Numbered from the stretch's first letter, positions 50,601 to 63,927 are shown. The stretch: DNA of 64,000 bases from Oxyruncus cristatus (GCA_013399855.1 VXAY01005956.1:1595319-1659318); one strand, 5' to 3'. Made by a program: numbers and translations. Notes: generated from the letters alone by a model not told the origin.

Positions 50601-53600
50601 TTTGTCCCGGTAATTTTCCTACTTGACAGAGACCAATCAAGCCATGATAGAACAGCTTTACAACTTCTCAGTGTCTTTCACATTTAACATTTACTTTAAT
50701 GCTGTCTTCTTCGTAGCATGAATAGTTATTGAAAGTATCTAGCACAGAACATATCCATCACTGTACTAAAGATAAATGATTTATTTTAAAACATAGAATA
50801 TTCTGTCTTTGATGTTCAACCGTTCTGCAGAGAAACACTTGAGATGGTCACTGGTTATCTATCCACATGAACTAAATCTCTTCACAATTTGCATTAAAAA
50901 CAATGCCATTCTTGTAGCACATTTAATAGAAAATGCAGAAGATTAAAGCCTCTGAAGAAAATAACACTCAAGAGACCCCTGGGCAAATTATGGAAATATA
51001 AGCTAGGAGGCTAAGGGTTCGGCTTATATTTGTCATATTCTTCATTCTTGTTAGGTATTCTCCCACACACCAAGTAACTAGAAAACAATTTTCTCCTCTT
51101 TTTGGTATTATGCAGCCCCAAACCTCTCCTCCATGTGCATTTGGAAGGAACGATTCTGGGGGAATGGATGGCAGAGATAAGCTCCTGAATAGTAAGCATA
51201 CAGAGAATAGATGAGGTTTCAAAGGGGAGCATTTATTGTTTCCTGTATCATAGCACATTGTCTTTCAATATGATTAGTTATCAGTCTGAGTTATCAAAAA
51301 CTGGGATGAAATAAAGCGCTTACGCAGTTATGCTTCATTGATGTCAGCTAGGGGAGCATGAAAATCTCCATGAAGTTGGGTAATTGATGTGTAAATCAGA
51401 GCTCAATCACTCTGTAATAGAAATGGTCCCACTGAAAGTATGCTTGTTGAACAGTATTGCGGTATGGTGGGGAAGAAAGAGAGAAACAGAGTCAAGATTT
51501 ATTTATTAAAAAATATAATAACTGGCAATTTGCACAATTTTCTCTTCAAGAGAGAAGTGCTGTCAGACACATTTAAATGCAAGCTGCAGATCACTATATT
51601 TGGGTACCCTTATTTGACAATAATTAACTGTTTCTGTTTTATTAAAATGCTTGGGGACACTGTTATGGATATTTAAAAAGCAAATTAAATGAACATGTTC
51701 ATCCTTTGAAAGGCAACACGTGTAAATGACATCAGCAATTGTAATTTGCTTAACAATGTGTGTTCAAGGTATGTTTTGGAGTCCTATTACAGTCTTCCTG
51801 TCAGTTCAAATTTGCAGTACAAGAAACAAAAGCAAAACTGAAGGAAAAGAAGGGGGAAAAAGAAAACTAAAGAGAAAACTATTTATAACCACAGCTTCAG
51901 AAGGACATCAAAAGACAAACAGTCATTAGAACATCAGTCACATAAAACAGCTTTCCAACATGCAGTATTTCTACAAGTAAACATCTGATTCATAAATAAA
52001 AGAGCTAGTTAAGATAACATTATGGGGTTATTTTTGTTGTATTTTTTTTTCTTGAAGTAAATGAATGTGTATTAAGGTGTTGATATCAACTTCCCAGAAA
52101 CAGCTGGAATCCAGTACTCCGGTTATGATTTGCAATAAACCAATGATAAACTGTAACAAACTTAAATAAATGTGAAATTTATGAGCATTTTGGCATCAAA
52201 TGAATTACATTCAGGACACCGGAGGTGGATTACAAAGCTTTATTAGAGGGGTAATGTGCTGTGACTGCAAGGGGACTCTGATCACTTCAAGAGGGTTGAA
52301 TAGGAAAGGAGGTTCAACCTAAACTCTGAATTTCATTGCTTTTCTGAGCTTAACAGGACATGACAGGTTTTTAAACGTTTTTGTTTGCTCTTTTAATTTT
52401 TATACCTCCTGGGATTTGGAGCTTCTTCAAAATTCACTGATGGCAGTAAAGCCTTTGCCAAAGTATGTACTATATTTCACAGCAGATCTCCTAACAACTT
52501 CCTAGCTGCCACCAGCACCAGCACTCTGTGTATTAATCTGCTACAGATATAGTTCTGTTTAGTTGCATGCTGTGCATTATTCTTTATACACATCGATAGC
52601 AAATGTGGCAATAGTACTGCCACAAAGAGTATATTTTACGTGTATTACTCCCAAGACATAAGACTAATTCGATGCAATTAAAAATATTCTGACAGCGCTC
52701 GTTACAGTCTGTTTTTCCTTCACCTGAACAACTCGAATTGTGAAGCCTTTCTTGAAAATGCACACTTTTTTTGGTACATGTACCATTTTCAAAGGTTAAA
52801 ATGTATTTTAATTTATGGAAGCTCAAAATCTTTAACTTATTATCACCTAATGTGCACAGACTGCATTCTTACATCTGCGCTGAAAACCATTTTGGAATTC
52901 GACTTTTGTCTTTACCTTTTTTTCATATTTAGAATTAATTTTTTGTCTTTAACACCATCACTCAAAACCTTCCTGGGCACCTGCCAGATGCTTCCTTAAA
53001 AATGGAGTTCACACATTTATATATATTTGAAATTTTGGCAATGATACTCAATAGATGGCAGAATGGATAGATATAAATCTAGTCTTTTTAAAAAGTCACA
53101 CAACAATCACTGATTAACAAAACCTTTTGGGCACAGATGAATCAGCAGAATCAACTGCTTGAGTATTTTATCACAGAAATGCCTCTGTGGGCTCCTGCAG
53201 CTCTAATAAATGCACTCATTTACTAACAGGCACCTCTACTCCCTTGAGCATTTTCACATGCTGCGCAGCTATTTAACCACATGTTCTTAAACTTAACATG
53301 TGCTGAAGAATACCACCACAGGAAAATTAAAAATTCAGTAGGATGACTATTTCATTCATCAATTTTAGACTGAAGAAGTTCACACAGGTCTCTATGTGCA
53401 GTGCACATGTGCAGACTGACTCAGAGACTCCAGTGCACAGAAAAATGGTGCTGTAAACCTAATATAATTCAATTGCTTGTTATTTAGGACAATGGCTAGA
53501 GAAACTATCTTTTAAATAAACTATTCTTCTCTCACTTGAAACCCTATATAATGGTCTGTGTTCCAGTAGTATCTGCTGGAATGGACAGAAATGATCAAAT

Positions 53601-53744
53601 AAAGGCAAGATGCTCTCATTTCAAATTCAAGTACACATGCACCCCCTTTTCAGTGCTGTTGAGAAATATATTGCTCATCTTGGGCACTAACTGACTGCAG
53701 GAGATGCAGTGATCTTGTAGCTTTGTAAGACTTAATGCTCATAA
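44698..53744 (-). other. AFF2: AFF2 intron 1, part proximal to exon 2
   Basis: Sequence upstream of exon 2 in the direction of transcription. It holds a CA microsatellite (44982-45023), a roughly 700-bp block with strong purine bias on the plus strand (about 48925-49620) and a candidate regulatory block at 48050-48260. No AFF2 exon 1 and no CpG island were seen. Short open frames on both strands are not recognisable as proteins. Confidence 0.65.
44982..45023. repeat. CA/GT microsatellite with inverted GT end
   Basis: Interrupted CA repeats (ACACACGTGGGCCCGCACAC, then a longer CA run) end in CACGTGTG, so the tract contains local inverted symmetry. It lies about 0.3 kb upstream of AFF2 exon 2 in the gene's direction. 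Confidence 0.8.
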
Positions 53745-53817
53745 GCTTGGAAAGGACCTAGAACATTTCAAACTCCAAGTTTTAACCCTTCTTCCACTAG
53801 ACCTTAAAAAGCCTCAC
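53745..53817 (-). mobile_element. Degenerate CR1 LINE 3'-end fragment
   Basis: The plus strand reads TTGGAAAGGACCTAGAACAT, then a gapped CCAAGTTTTAACCC, then TTCCACTAGACC and AAAGCCTCA. These blocks occur in the same order as in the antisense of the avian CR1 3' end (a 'ttggaaggacct ... tccaaccc ... ttccactagacc ... aaagcc' pattern known from bird genomes), so the element is sense on the minus strand. It is short, with indels. Boundaries are approximate. Confidence 0.6.
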
Positions 53818-56800
53818 AGCAACAGGTGCCTGTTACACAGCTTAGGAAAGAATAATAATATTTTCTGCTTATTTTTCCTAAATAGATTCAGAGTCAGCAG
53901 GTCATTGGATTATCATCATCACTGGCTTCTAGTGAGGAAGATAATCTATAACAAATACTGTTCATGTCCACAGCAAACACATAATGTTTATTCCTCATTT
54001 ATAAACAGGGTATAAAGTATGACAAAATAATTTAACCAAACCAGCACGAAGTTCATCAGCACTGCTGAGGTTTACATCCTCTCTAAGGGCATAGTTCAAA
54101 ACTTCAGCTGATGCTACTGGCAATTTTCCCAGTGAATTCAGTGAGGACTGGATGGGACCTAGCATTTAATAATGACAAAAAAAGCCAGGTCTCACAGCAC
54201 AGCCAGCTCTAAGCCACAGCAACTTCTTGGTATAAACTAACTTTTCTGTTATATTCCTCACACTAATAGAATTTTTTTATCCACCGCCAAAAGCTTCAAA
54301 AGTCTTAAATACAAACCAGAACATGCCAGAGCTACAGAACGTCTACGGTCATTCCTTACAACAAGTTGCTATCGCAAATTCAATGACATTTAGGAATTTC
54401 TTAATTTAAAAAAAGAAAGAAATCAAGATACTAAATAATTTTCCTAATCTACCCCACAGGCCATTATGACCTTGAACTAAAGAGTGATTATATATATGTA
54501 TAATTTAGTCATGTTATAGATTACACACATGACATCTCAACCAACTCAGAGGAATAATGAAATTTGCCTCTATCCCCCACTAAGTACTGACACACACACA
54601 CGCACACCAGGCACAAGATCACAGACCCTGGGACTGAGGAAAAGTAAACCAAATGTATCGTGCGCCCTGAAAAAACAACACCCTTAAATTTAAGTGGACA
54701 TGGGAATGCTGAGCAATTAGGGATATGACATGTAGGTGTTACACAAGTTTGAAACATGCTCCGGGATTTGAAAGCTAAAAAACAAGCATTAAAAATTGTA
54801 AAATACTTCTTTACACCGAGAAAAATCATAATAAAATGTTATTTAGGCTGGCTAAAACTACAACCTCATGTCTGAAATCACTTGAATTTTTAGGGTGGGT
54901 GTGATGCAAATGATTATCCCAGTACTGCAGTTCCCAGAGCCAAACAGAGACTATATCTGTTTCCCCAAGTTTGTTTTGAATGTGTTTGAAATCTCACATG
55001 TATAACTGACTTCATGAATGACTGAAATATCACAATGAATAAAACAGGGATGCTTAGGGCCAAACTCGCAGAGAAAGGGGACCAAACAGACCTAAGTTCT
55101 GTTTAACCCGTCCTGCCTCTGACAACAGGCAACAGCAAACATCCAGTAAAGCCCCCCAGGAACAGGGCAAAGAGCCCAAAATACAGCCATTGCCCTGACA
55201 AAACTTAGGCACGTGAAGCCATGTGCTAAGGACAAAGGAGCTGGTATATTTATATTTAACAGCTCTAGGAAACTTTTCTCCAAAGAATGCTCTCAAACAG
55301 AACACTCTGTGTCAAGGAGTTTCACAACTCGTCTGAACTTATCGCCTTCACTCAAACTGCTCATATGAGCTCTGAAAACCTCGCTGGTTTAAAGAGACTG
55401 TATTGTATTGAATATGTGAGAAGAGAATTCACATGCATTTTTGGGGGGCACCAACACTTACTACAGGCAAATAGAGAGAAAGCTCCTGTGCTCTTCAGTC
55501 TCTGGAGAATCTCAGGAGCACATTCCACAGCACCAGCTATACCCTGCACTGTCAAGACCAGACACATGGGTTACTGCATCCTGGATAATAGTTATTTGCA
55601 TCCCAAAAAAGTTTTCTATTTTTGTCCCTTCTGCTGTCAATCAGCAAATGAATATCACTTACTTTCATAACATGAACACAATGTGTTACTTAACAAAAGT
55701 GCATCCTTTTTTTATTTCCCTACCCTCAAACGTTTGTCTAATAGAAATATTATAATATGTAACACGCACATATTAAAATGCAATGTAAGTTGAATCATAT
55801 TCATTGGAGGCTGGCCAACTCCAGCACATTTCAGTATTTAATAATAAAATAGTCTAGTGCAAAAATATGTAAACTAGCTTCCATCCTGCTTTAATATTCA
55901 CTTAACATGAGAAGAAAGGGAATGCAATTTTGTTTAAATATTAAACATTACATTTCTTCTTTTGATTATTAAAGTATTATTAAAGTTAAATGAAAATGTG
56001 TTTGCAACCTCCTTCCTCTGAAGTCTTACAGGTCACTGTTATCACTAATATTTTGTCCCTCTAGCTGGTTTCTTTGGGGGATCTTAAAGCTCTTTATGAA
56101 TCAGATCAAGCCATGCCCGACTACACCTCTGGGAAGAAGCAACTACTGTCAAGCAAAACATCTGAGGGAATGAAAGTATAAGCGAGCTGATGACAGTCAT
56201 TCAACAAGAGATGGCTCAGGGAAGAAAACTCCTGAGGAGTCCCAGCTCTCAGACATTAAACTTTACCGTAAGACCAGCTGTAACTTGCAACCGTTCATCC
56301 ACCTCTAAGCTCTGAGATGACAACCATCGAGTTGAAATTTAAGACTACCTAACAACACCATATAGCAGGGAGGAATTATCTTTATGTGCATTTCCAGAAC
56401 ACTGGGTCATACACCGCAAGACAAGTTTTCTCCTGCTGAATGTCACTGGGAGAGGTCAGAAAGGATGTTCCTATTACATTTGCTGGAAGGATGGAGTATA
56501 TCAAATGATTTAATTTTGTGTAGTGCCCCACTTACTTTGACAAACTGATACTGCACAGGGCATAATGTCATTAGGTGATTAAAGCACAGGAGCACTCAGC
56601 TTCCCACCTCCTTTCACAACAAGGGCCTGAAAGCGCTACTGCAGTGGGCTCAAAACCGGGAAAAGTTGTGGCTGTGGGGGCAACACGGGCCCAGTACCAT
56701 AAAACACCAAGCTCCTCCTCTCACCACGAGCTCCCACCCTGGCACTGACCAGAAATAAGCTTCCTAGTCCCCCTGAGAGAGCCTGCCTTCTCCTCAGCCT

Positions 56801-57310
56801 CATGAAGAACTTTCCATCCCTGGCAACGGCCCAAAACCACATGTGACCTTCAAGCATCATGCCCACGGTCCTCTGACCCCAGCAGCAAAAGGACTCCGAG
56901 TTAAGCTCTACTGACAGCAAAGAGACATGGTACAATATAAGAATATGATGTACTTCCACTTTTCAGCTGGTATTGCCTTTGAAAGTAGCTAATGTTGAGT
57001 TCTCCTCATTATGCCAAATGTATTGAAACCTCAGAACCCATGTTAGGAAATGCGTGTTTTGTCACACGCACCCTTTTAAATTTATGTTTTCTTTCATACA
57101 AATACCTAATAGGGTTTGAATAAAATAAAATCTGCACATTGCCATGTGGAAATTAATTTTAAAGAACTGTTTATCAATTTAATTTCACTGATAGTAACAG
57201 ACGGATTTATGAGGCAATTAACTAAATATTTGTTTTTTTCACGTTTCAATTCATTATAGTAAATTAACAATTTTCCACTTGAAAGTCTTGCACTGCTACA
57301 CTGAAAGCCT

Positions 57311-57327
57311 AAAAAAAAAAAAAAAAN
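57311..57327. repeat. Poly(A) run with one ambiguous base
   Basis: Sixteen consecutive A bases are followed by a single N at 57327. The N probably marks uncertainty in homopolymer length rather than a biological feature. Confidence 0.9.
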
Positions 57328-59171
57328 ATGTAATTTCTGTTGGTCTAGGAAGGATTCTCTTTTTTTACACCGTGGATTATTCTCCTCACGTTAACTTAAC
57401 ACACTGTATATGTAATTCAAACCCCCCCATTTCTGTATTACCCTAGAACCTGTCATTCCTTTAACGCCAGTTTCAAGCAACCCGACATAAATAAAGAATA
57501 ATTACAGCTCTAAAGCCAACATAACATCTGCTCAAGCAAACAATCCTACAGAGGCGTTTTTACAGCCACATAACACCCACCTATGGTTCAGACAGTCCCG
57601 AGAGACAAAACCAAGCCCCCTTTGGCAGATCCAGCCCTGCCTCCTGAGCCACAATGCCCGCAAAGGACAACGCGCTCTAAAAGAGCCAAGGGAAGGAGCA
57701 CAACGAGCTGAGCCTAAGGTTAAGTTGAACGCCAAGTAGAAAGTTCACCCTTCCTTCTAAGGGAGCCCATCTCCATGGCCACCTGCCTCCCCTTGCACCA
57801 GGAGCCCCCAGCCAAGGCCCACAGGATCGGTCGGACACGGCCAAATGGGGATTCTCGGCGCATGAGCCCGAGAGGAGGGCGCAGAGCCCAGCACTAACAG
57901 CCTCCATGGCAATTTGCACATCATTAGCTACAAGCCCCGTGACTGCACATGTATAGCCACACTTCACATCTACCTTTACTTTTTTTTTTTGATGATTTAA
58001 ACATATTAATTAATGATTTCAGCTCCAAGGAGGTCATCTGGTCGCGGCCGTGTGGATCTCTTCACCATTGCTGGCCAGATATTAAACACATTAAAAGGCA
58101 GTCAGAAGACAGAACTACAGCTTTATGTTCTTTTAACTGGTACTGTACCAAATTAATATCAGGAAGAATATACTCTATAAATATAGAAGCATCTGCTCAT
58201 ATGACTCCTTGGATTCTTTTTTCCTCTGTGTCAGCGTTTCACTACCTGAACAGAAATAGTCTTGGTCCCTCCATAGCTCAGTTGCCATTATGGAGAGCAA
58301 ATCTATCAATACTTACTGATCTCATGGGTTTCTGTCAGGTCAACTCATCAAGGACAAACTCTCTTGAGGAAACTGTACCAACTACATTCCTCAGTTCCAC
58401 ACAGGTTCTAGTTAAGCATCTCCTTGAGTAAAATATAGCTTGTCTACTTTTTAAAAATCGTCCTGTTAATTCACTGGATTACAGCACAATCACATCAGAG
58501 TATTAGTCTAAATAGGATTTTGTAGTCAGATCTGATCTAGATGATTTAACATTTTAGAGGCTTCCATTTCATAATGCTGACAGAAATCATCAGGCAAAGG
58601 GAGAAACTGGGACTGCCTGTCACACCAAAAGATGGGAACCTGTGTTCCATCAGATAAACCCCACATTTTTTTCCATTGTTAATATTTAGTGCAGACACTA
58701 GCTAAGCAGTGAACTGCCATTAGCAACATGCATTGAGAAACTGAGGCATGGAGAGATTAAGGACTTGCTCATGACCACAGTAGCAGCAGAAGTTCCACTT
58801 TCCCATTGCCCATGTCTTCACCTGTTACCTGCAGCTCAATTAACCACCCTTTTTAATGATAAGGAGTTATTGTTACAGTATCTCTATTTGTAATACCTAC
58901 CAGAAAACATACCCCCACCTACCACGTTGTAAGGGTTTAAACCTAGACTAAATGTTTCTATAAATACTCTATTATAGTGTTTCTCTCTTTCTAATTGTAA
59001 GGCCACCACAGCAACAACAAGCAGCAAAGGAAGACTTCAATTTTCACACCCAGGAGGTTAACAATTATCAAACTAATAAATAAGAAATGCTAAGAAATAC
59101 AAAAGTACTCTGACTGGCTGGTAGAAAGGCATTAATTCTTGATAAATGCTCCGTACATTATTATTATTTGT

Positions 59172-59247
59172 CAAGTTCTTAAGCACTTAAGTTCTTAAGA
59201 TATATAAGCACTTCTATATAAGATATATAAGCACTATTAATATATAT
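59172..59247. repeat. AT-rich compound tandem repeat
   Basis: Two units are interleaved: AAGTTCTTAAGCACTTAAGT with its near-copy, and AAGATATATAAGCACT twice, ending in a TA tract. It lies only about 190 bases downstream of the unassigned exon's donor, in the direction of minus-strand transcription. Confidence 0.8.
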
Positions 59248-59433
59248 AAAACAGATATGTCTTATCAATCTGCCAGGTTAAAACAGATTAAATACAAGGG
59301 TAATATTCGACCACTGTTAAAAATGCTGACAACAAACTGGTACTGTTCTTTATCTTCTTTACCTTAAAAACAAAAGAAAAATCAAACAAGGAATCAAAAA
59401 ATAGTAAAAAGAAAATCAGTGAACGGCCCTTAC

Positions 59434-59593
59434 TTGTACTTCAGGTTATCAACTTCTCCCATCCGATCATTAATTCCCCAGGAAAACGCCTTCTGCTTCA
59501 ATAGCTCTTGCTTAAACACATCACCAGTGAGAGGAGACAAGTCACGCCACGAGAAGTGAACTACTGTAGAGTCTGAGTTGTACCTGCCATAAT
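59434..59593 (-). CDS. Unassigned candidate coding exon inside AFF2 intron 1
   Basis: On the AFF2 strand, a 160-nt segment lies between a plausible acceptor (TTTGTGTGCAG above 59593) and a plausible donor (CAA|GTAAGG below 59434). One frame is open throughout and the other two contain stops. The open frame gives 52 whole codons plus two bases at each end. The peptide starts YGRYNSDSTVVHFSWRDLSP, continues with LTGDVFKQELLKQKAFSWG and ends near NDRMGEVDNLKY. Two Trp residues and a mixed, non-repetitive composition look protein-like. It is visibly richer in GC than its flanks. I do not recognise the family. The entry phase is 1 and the exit phase is 2; exit phase 2 is what AFF2 exon 2 needs. 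Unspliced, the frame meets TAA one codon after the last Tyr, so it could instead be the 3' end of a terminal exon; upstream it stays open only to about 59630. No partner exons were found nearby. It could be an alternative AFF2 5' exon, an exon of a nested gene, or a chance open frame. Confidence 0.45.
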
Positions 59594-62500
59594 CTGCACA
59601 CAAAGGTTTTACAGGTGACTTGCAAAGGCTGTTTTATTTGTACTTCCGACTCCTCCTTTTTTACCCTTGGCACGACAATAAAAGCAGCCAGTGGGCAAAT
59701 TTGTGATGCTCACCTAAGTCTGCAGAGAATGTTTGGAAATGTTCTTTAGGATACTTTCAATGAGCTCCTGTACATTAAATGCAAGATACTGAGTCTTAAC
59801 TAAGTTTCTTTCTAACTGTGTATTTCTGAGAGATGAAACAGCATTAGGCTCCTTTTTTAACTTGAAGGGAAAGACGGGAGAGAAGGAGAAAATAAGCTTT
59901 CAACCCCTACCTAAATAGCAAAAAAATTCCTAAAAGAGCATATGACCAACTCCTTAATCTGTTTGCAAGACACGTTTAACATCAGGATGCTGTGGAGAGG
60001 CCCTGCATCACTCAAGTTTCATTATCATTACAAAATATAGCAGAATGCCTTACTCACAAGTTTATTATCATAAATAATTAAAACAAAACTATCCTTATGG
60101 TATGAAATAAATGAACAAAGTACATTATAGGGTGCATTTGTTCTGTGTTTTATAGCTGTTTCCTGGTTCCCTACATCAGAAAATTCTCAAATTTGCAATC
60201 AGCCTCCTGCTCATTAGTCCAAATCAGGAATATTTTACTGCAGCTGGCTCCAATGACTTGTTCTGTCAAAAACAGGACCATAAGTGCTCTTTACTAGTTG
60301 CATACGCAACATACATTTTTGTGATAAATCAGAGTATGTGATGTGCAAAAAGCTAAAAAGAAAACCAAAGCACAGGATTGATTGCTGAGAAAAACAAAGA
60401 AAAGGGAGAGAGAGAGAAATTGTACCTCTAAAATTAAAAAGACTGTCTGATTTCTAATTACAAAAACGTGCTGAGGTACAGATGAAATGATTAAATCTCT
60501 GCAATACTCACGCTAACAGTATATTGTTCTCATGAGCTTGAAAGTGTTGGGCGCACTTGCGGTCTTTGAAGTTTTGCTTTGTTCCTTTGACTTATTTTAT
60601 GCAGGTCAAAGATCACCATCACTGCACGTATCTGTCACGGAAGGACAATAACGCTACAACTCAGTTTGGAAGCAGGCTAGGCCGGCATGTTAAACCAGCA
60701 AGAGGCACATTCATCTTACAGTTCCTGAAGACTGCGCAGTTCAGCGCCGGGAGGTTCGAACTTGGAACTAATGATAGTTACTGAATCTTGATGCACCAGG
60801 TTAGTTCTCTCTTCTTTCGAGCAGTCTGTCCTCACAGACAAGCAAAACATGCCAGGAAAGCAAATTATCCTGCTAATCCAGCAAACACTGACAGAAACCT
60901 ACTGGAGAGCAGCAGGATTGCAAGGGAAGCACGCAGAGACCAATGGCAGTAAGAAAGAGCTTTGCAGGGAAGAGCAGGAAAACAGAACAGTCATCAGCAG
61001 TTGGGTAATAATCATAATTTGTGAGAACTGGCAATAGTATTATTATTTGTGCAGTAACATACAGTGTGAAACATTGGAGCATCCCTGCTGTCTGCCAAGT
61101 AACAGATCAGCACCAAGCAACAGGCAGGTCAGCATATAATCCCTCGCTCATCAACTACAAGTAAGTTTTGTTATCTATTACTTGACCATGATAAATTTGT
61201 TTTTACCTAAGAAACTAGCGTCCAGTACTAACACTTAATGCATTTACCTGCCAGTCCTTTGCACACAGCAGTCCAATTAAAGAAACCCAAGGGGTTTTTG
61301 TACCTGATGAAACTGCAGCCTGTTTTACACTTGCAAATAAACGAGATCAGTGCATGTCAGTAACAAAGAGCAGCCATAATCTTGCCTCAAAATCAAACTC
61401 ACCTGCCATGTCAAACAGAATAATTTCATACATTAAAACAATGGCATTTTTTAGTGCCAAAAGGAAGGGGAGGAGAGCTGATGTTTATGTTTAGTGTTCA
61501 TACCTTCACTTGTCAACACAAGGCTTGGCGTTACACACCAAAGAGGATGTCTTTGCTGAGGGTTCAACTAACGTAGATTTCAGAGCAAGTATATACATTT
61601 AGATCTGTTTACATTGCACCAGTTCCCTGAATGTCCTCACCTTACACCTCACACCACCTGGGCTATCAGAGGAGAGAATTTAAAAGAAACATATGTAAAA
61701 ATCATAAATAAAAGTGCCTGAGAAACCCAGCAGGCAAACAGGTATCTTCTGTGTCGAAACTGGTGCAGCGTTTTACAGCAAGGAGAGGAAAAGCAGCTCA
61801 CAGGTGAAGCAATGAGTTTAACGGGCTACAATCTTCTCACACGACGTGGAAATTGAAATCACGAAAGTGGCAAGAATATATTCGTTTCTAGTTCCATCGG
61901 GTCATCATCTCCTCCAGGTGCCTAAAGGCAAGTGCCACATTCCAGCAGCTCCTCTTCTTTCTATCCCAAGCACAGCTGAACAGTCTTGTGGAGCAACTAT
62001 CCCTCTTTGTGCACTGGAACCAAATCCCTTTCAAAATGAAGTGGGAGCTCTCTGCTGACCTCAGCGAACACTAAACCAGGCCCTAGTGCATTCGAGGGAT
62101 GGGCTTATTTTGCAAACAGACAGGCAGTATTTATGAAAACCACATCAAAATACACACTGTGGCACAGAAGCATAAATTATTTCTAAACAAATACACCCAG
62201 ATATATAGTACCTTTTTGACACAGATATTTCCACTGAATCATCATTAAGAAGTGTGTGTGGTGGAATCACTCTCAAAACCCCTATGTACTATTATTCCCT
62301 TGGGAAACTCTGCTCGGAGAAGTACTCTGGGGAGCCAACTACAGCTGTGTTACTAAAAAGGAATAGCTAGTACAGTTTTATATTTACAAAAAAAAAAAAT
62401 CTGCACTTAAAATGCAGAAGTGGTGAGAGAAAAATGTTGTTAATACATGTAGGATTTTTTTTTTTTAAATGGGAAACTCTGAACAGAACCATCACCAGCT

Positions 62501-63284
62501 ACTCTGTAACCACAGCACACCACAGCTCAAAATTGCTACTGAAGCTGCACAAACTAATAAAAAAAATTAAAAATTGAGAAATAACACTGAAATTATTAAA
62601 GCCAGTTCGATCCCACTAACAGAGCAGACCTCAGAATCGAACTGGTATGTTAGGGCACAAGACGAAATACCCTACAGGAGTTTTAAATTCCAGTCCTAGT
62701 TCAGGAGTTTCTCTTAATATCAAAGTAGCTTCTTAGGAAAGCAAATGAAGTACATTACCTCTGGTAATGGTAACCATTTACTCCTTGAAAAGCCTTGAGA
62801 GAGCTCTCATGCAGGATAGCCTATGTTTTATTAAATCCTTTTGCATACTTTTATTTTCAGGTCATATAATTTGAAGGACAAAGTATTCCCTTAAACTTTT
62901 TAAAGTATTCTGATTTTATCAAGGATTAGTTGTTCTGATTCTTCAATAATTCAAGCTTCATCCTGAGAATGTACCATGTTTAAATGTGAGCAGCATTAAA
63001 TCAGAACACAGCTACAACATACTTCCCTTGAATTCCCAATGCTCAGCACAAACAAACCACTGGCACTACAATCAACATTACAGACCTCAATAAGATCTTC
63101 AGTTATTTCCATTTGTTGTTTATACTGATAAAACCAGTGTATGATAAAAAAATACTACTAAAAATTTATTTAATTGTATGGCATAAGGATACAGCCCCAT
63201 CTGCCTATAGATAGTTATTATTCTATTTAGAATATATAAATCAGAAAGAGGAATTGGACATTCCCTCTTAATTCATTTTTTACA

Positions 63285-63319
63285 GTTATATCAAATAATA
63301 AGCTACTATTTGATATAAC
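63285..63319. repeat. Perfect 13-bp inverted repeat with 9-nt loop
   Basis: GTTATATCAAATA at 63285-63297 is the exact reverse complement of TATTTGATATAAC at 63307-63319. The spacer is 9 bases. The arms are too short for a typical miRNA precursor, and no poly(U) or other signal accompanies it. It could be the remnant of a small inverted-repeat element. Confidence 0.85.
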
Positions 63320-63433
63320 AGTTGTATCCTAAAGTTGGCCAGAAAAGCCCTATCAATAGATCAGCTAAGCCGTGCAGAAAGATGTCCTGTTTTGCAGATC
63401 AGTCACCCGTTACATATATTTAAAGTAACAAAT

Positions 63434-63446
63434 TATATATATATAT
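63434..63446. repeat. TA microsatellite, short
   Basis: An alternating TA run of about 13 bases within a longer AT-only stretch. Similar short TA-rich runs occur near 22972-22984, 31348-31385 and 54490-54500. Confidence 0.8.
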
Positions 63447-63927
63447 TATTTTAAAATAAACCTTAAAAAAAATTAAAACCATGCAATTATCAAGATGCTT
63501 CTACTGGGAACCTCTCACGGTCACTTTAATCCTTATTTTGGCACTGTACAAAGCAAATATGAGAACTTCACCCCAGACATTATGTAAGGTCAGAGGACAT
63601 GAGACAGAGGACGTCGAGTTCAAAACTGGGGTATGTTGGGAAATATAAACAATAGAGGGACCAATAAGGAAAAGCAACTACAGGTTTAGCTCAAATTCCT
63701 TCTAACGACTGAAAAGACAGGGCTGCTTAGAAAAGTGATGCTTGACACAGAGACACATATTTCCCTCTGTTTGCCAGATGAAACATGTTGCTTTGTTTTC
63801 CTGCCTCATCATGATGTACCTCTCAATCTTCTCAATAGGAATGAACAATTCCTGATACCGAACTGCTCAGCCAAACAAAAGCGGGCCTCCCCTGCTTAGC
63901 TGGTTTATTCCCTACCTCCTCTTATAC

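Larger units (their letters stand above)
53818..59433 (-). other. AFF2: AFF2 intron 1, middle part
   Basis: Between a degenerate CR1 fragment and the unassigned exon. It includes a 16-A homopolymer next to one ambiguous base (57311-57327), a modestly GC- and CpG-richer patch at 57540-57910 that does not reach CpG-island character, and an AT-rich tandem repeat at 59172-59247. The 160-codon open frame on the plus strand at 57949-58431 is about as long as chance would give in this much AT-rich DNA, and I do not call it a gene. Confidence 0.6.
59594..63927 (-). other. AFF2: AFF2 intron 1, part distal to exon 2
   Basis: AT-rich sequence upstream of the unassigned exon. A CpG-containing patch lies at about 60620-60780, but it has no recognisable product. 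A perfect 13-bp inverted repeat lies at 63285-63319 and a TA tract at 63434-63446. No AFF2 first exon, which would encode the MDLFDFF-type N-terminus, was found, so the start of the gene is presumably beyond the window. Confidence 0.55.

Noticed and set aside
57949..58431. 160-codon open frame on the plus strand
   Set aside because: The peptide is unrecognised and lacks splice or promoter context. One or so open frames of this length are expected by chance in 64 kb of AT-rich DNA read in six frames.
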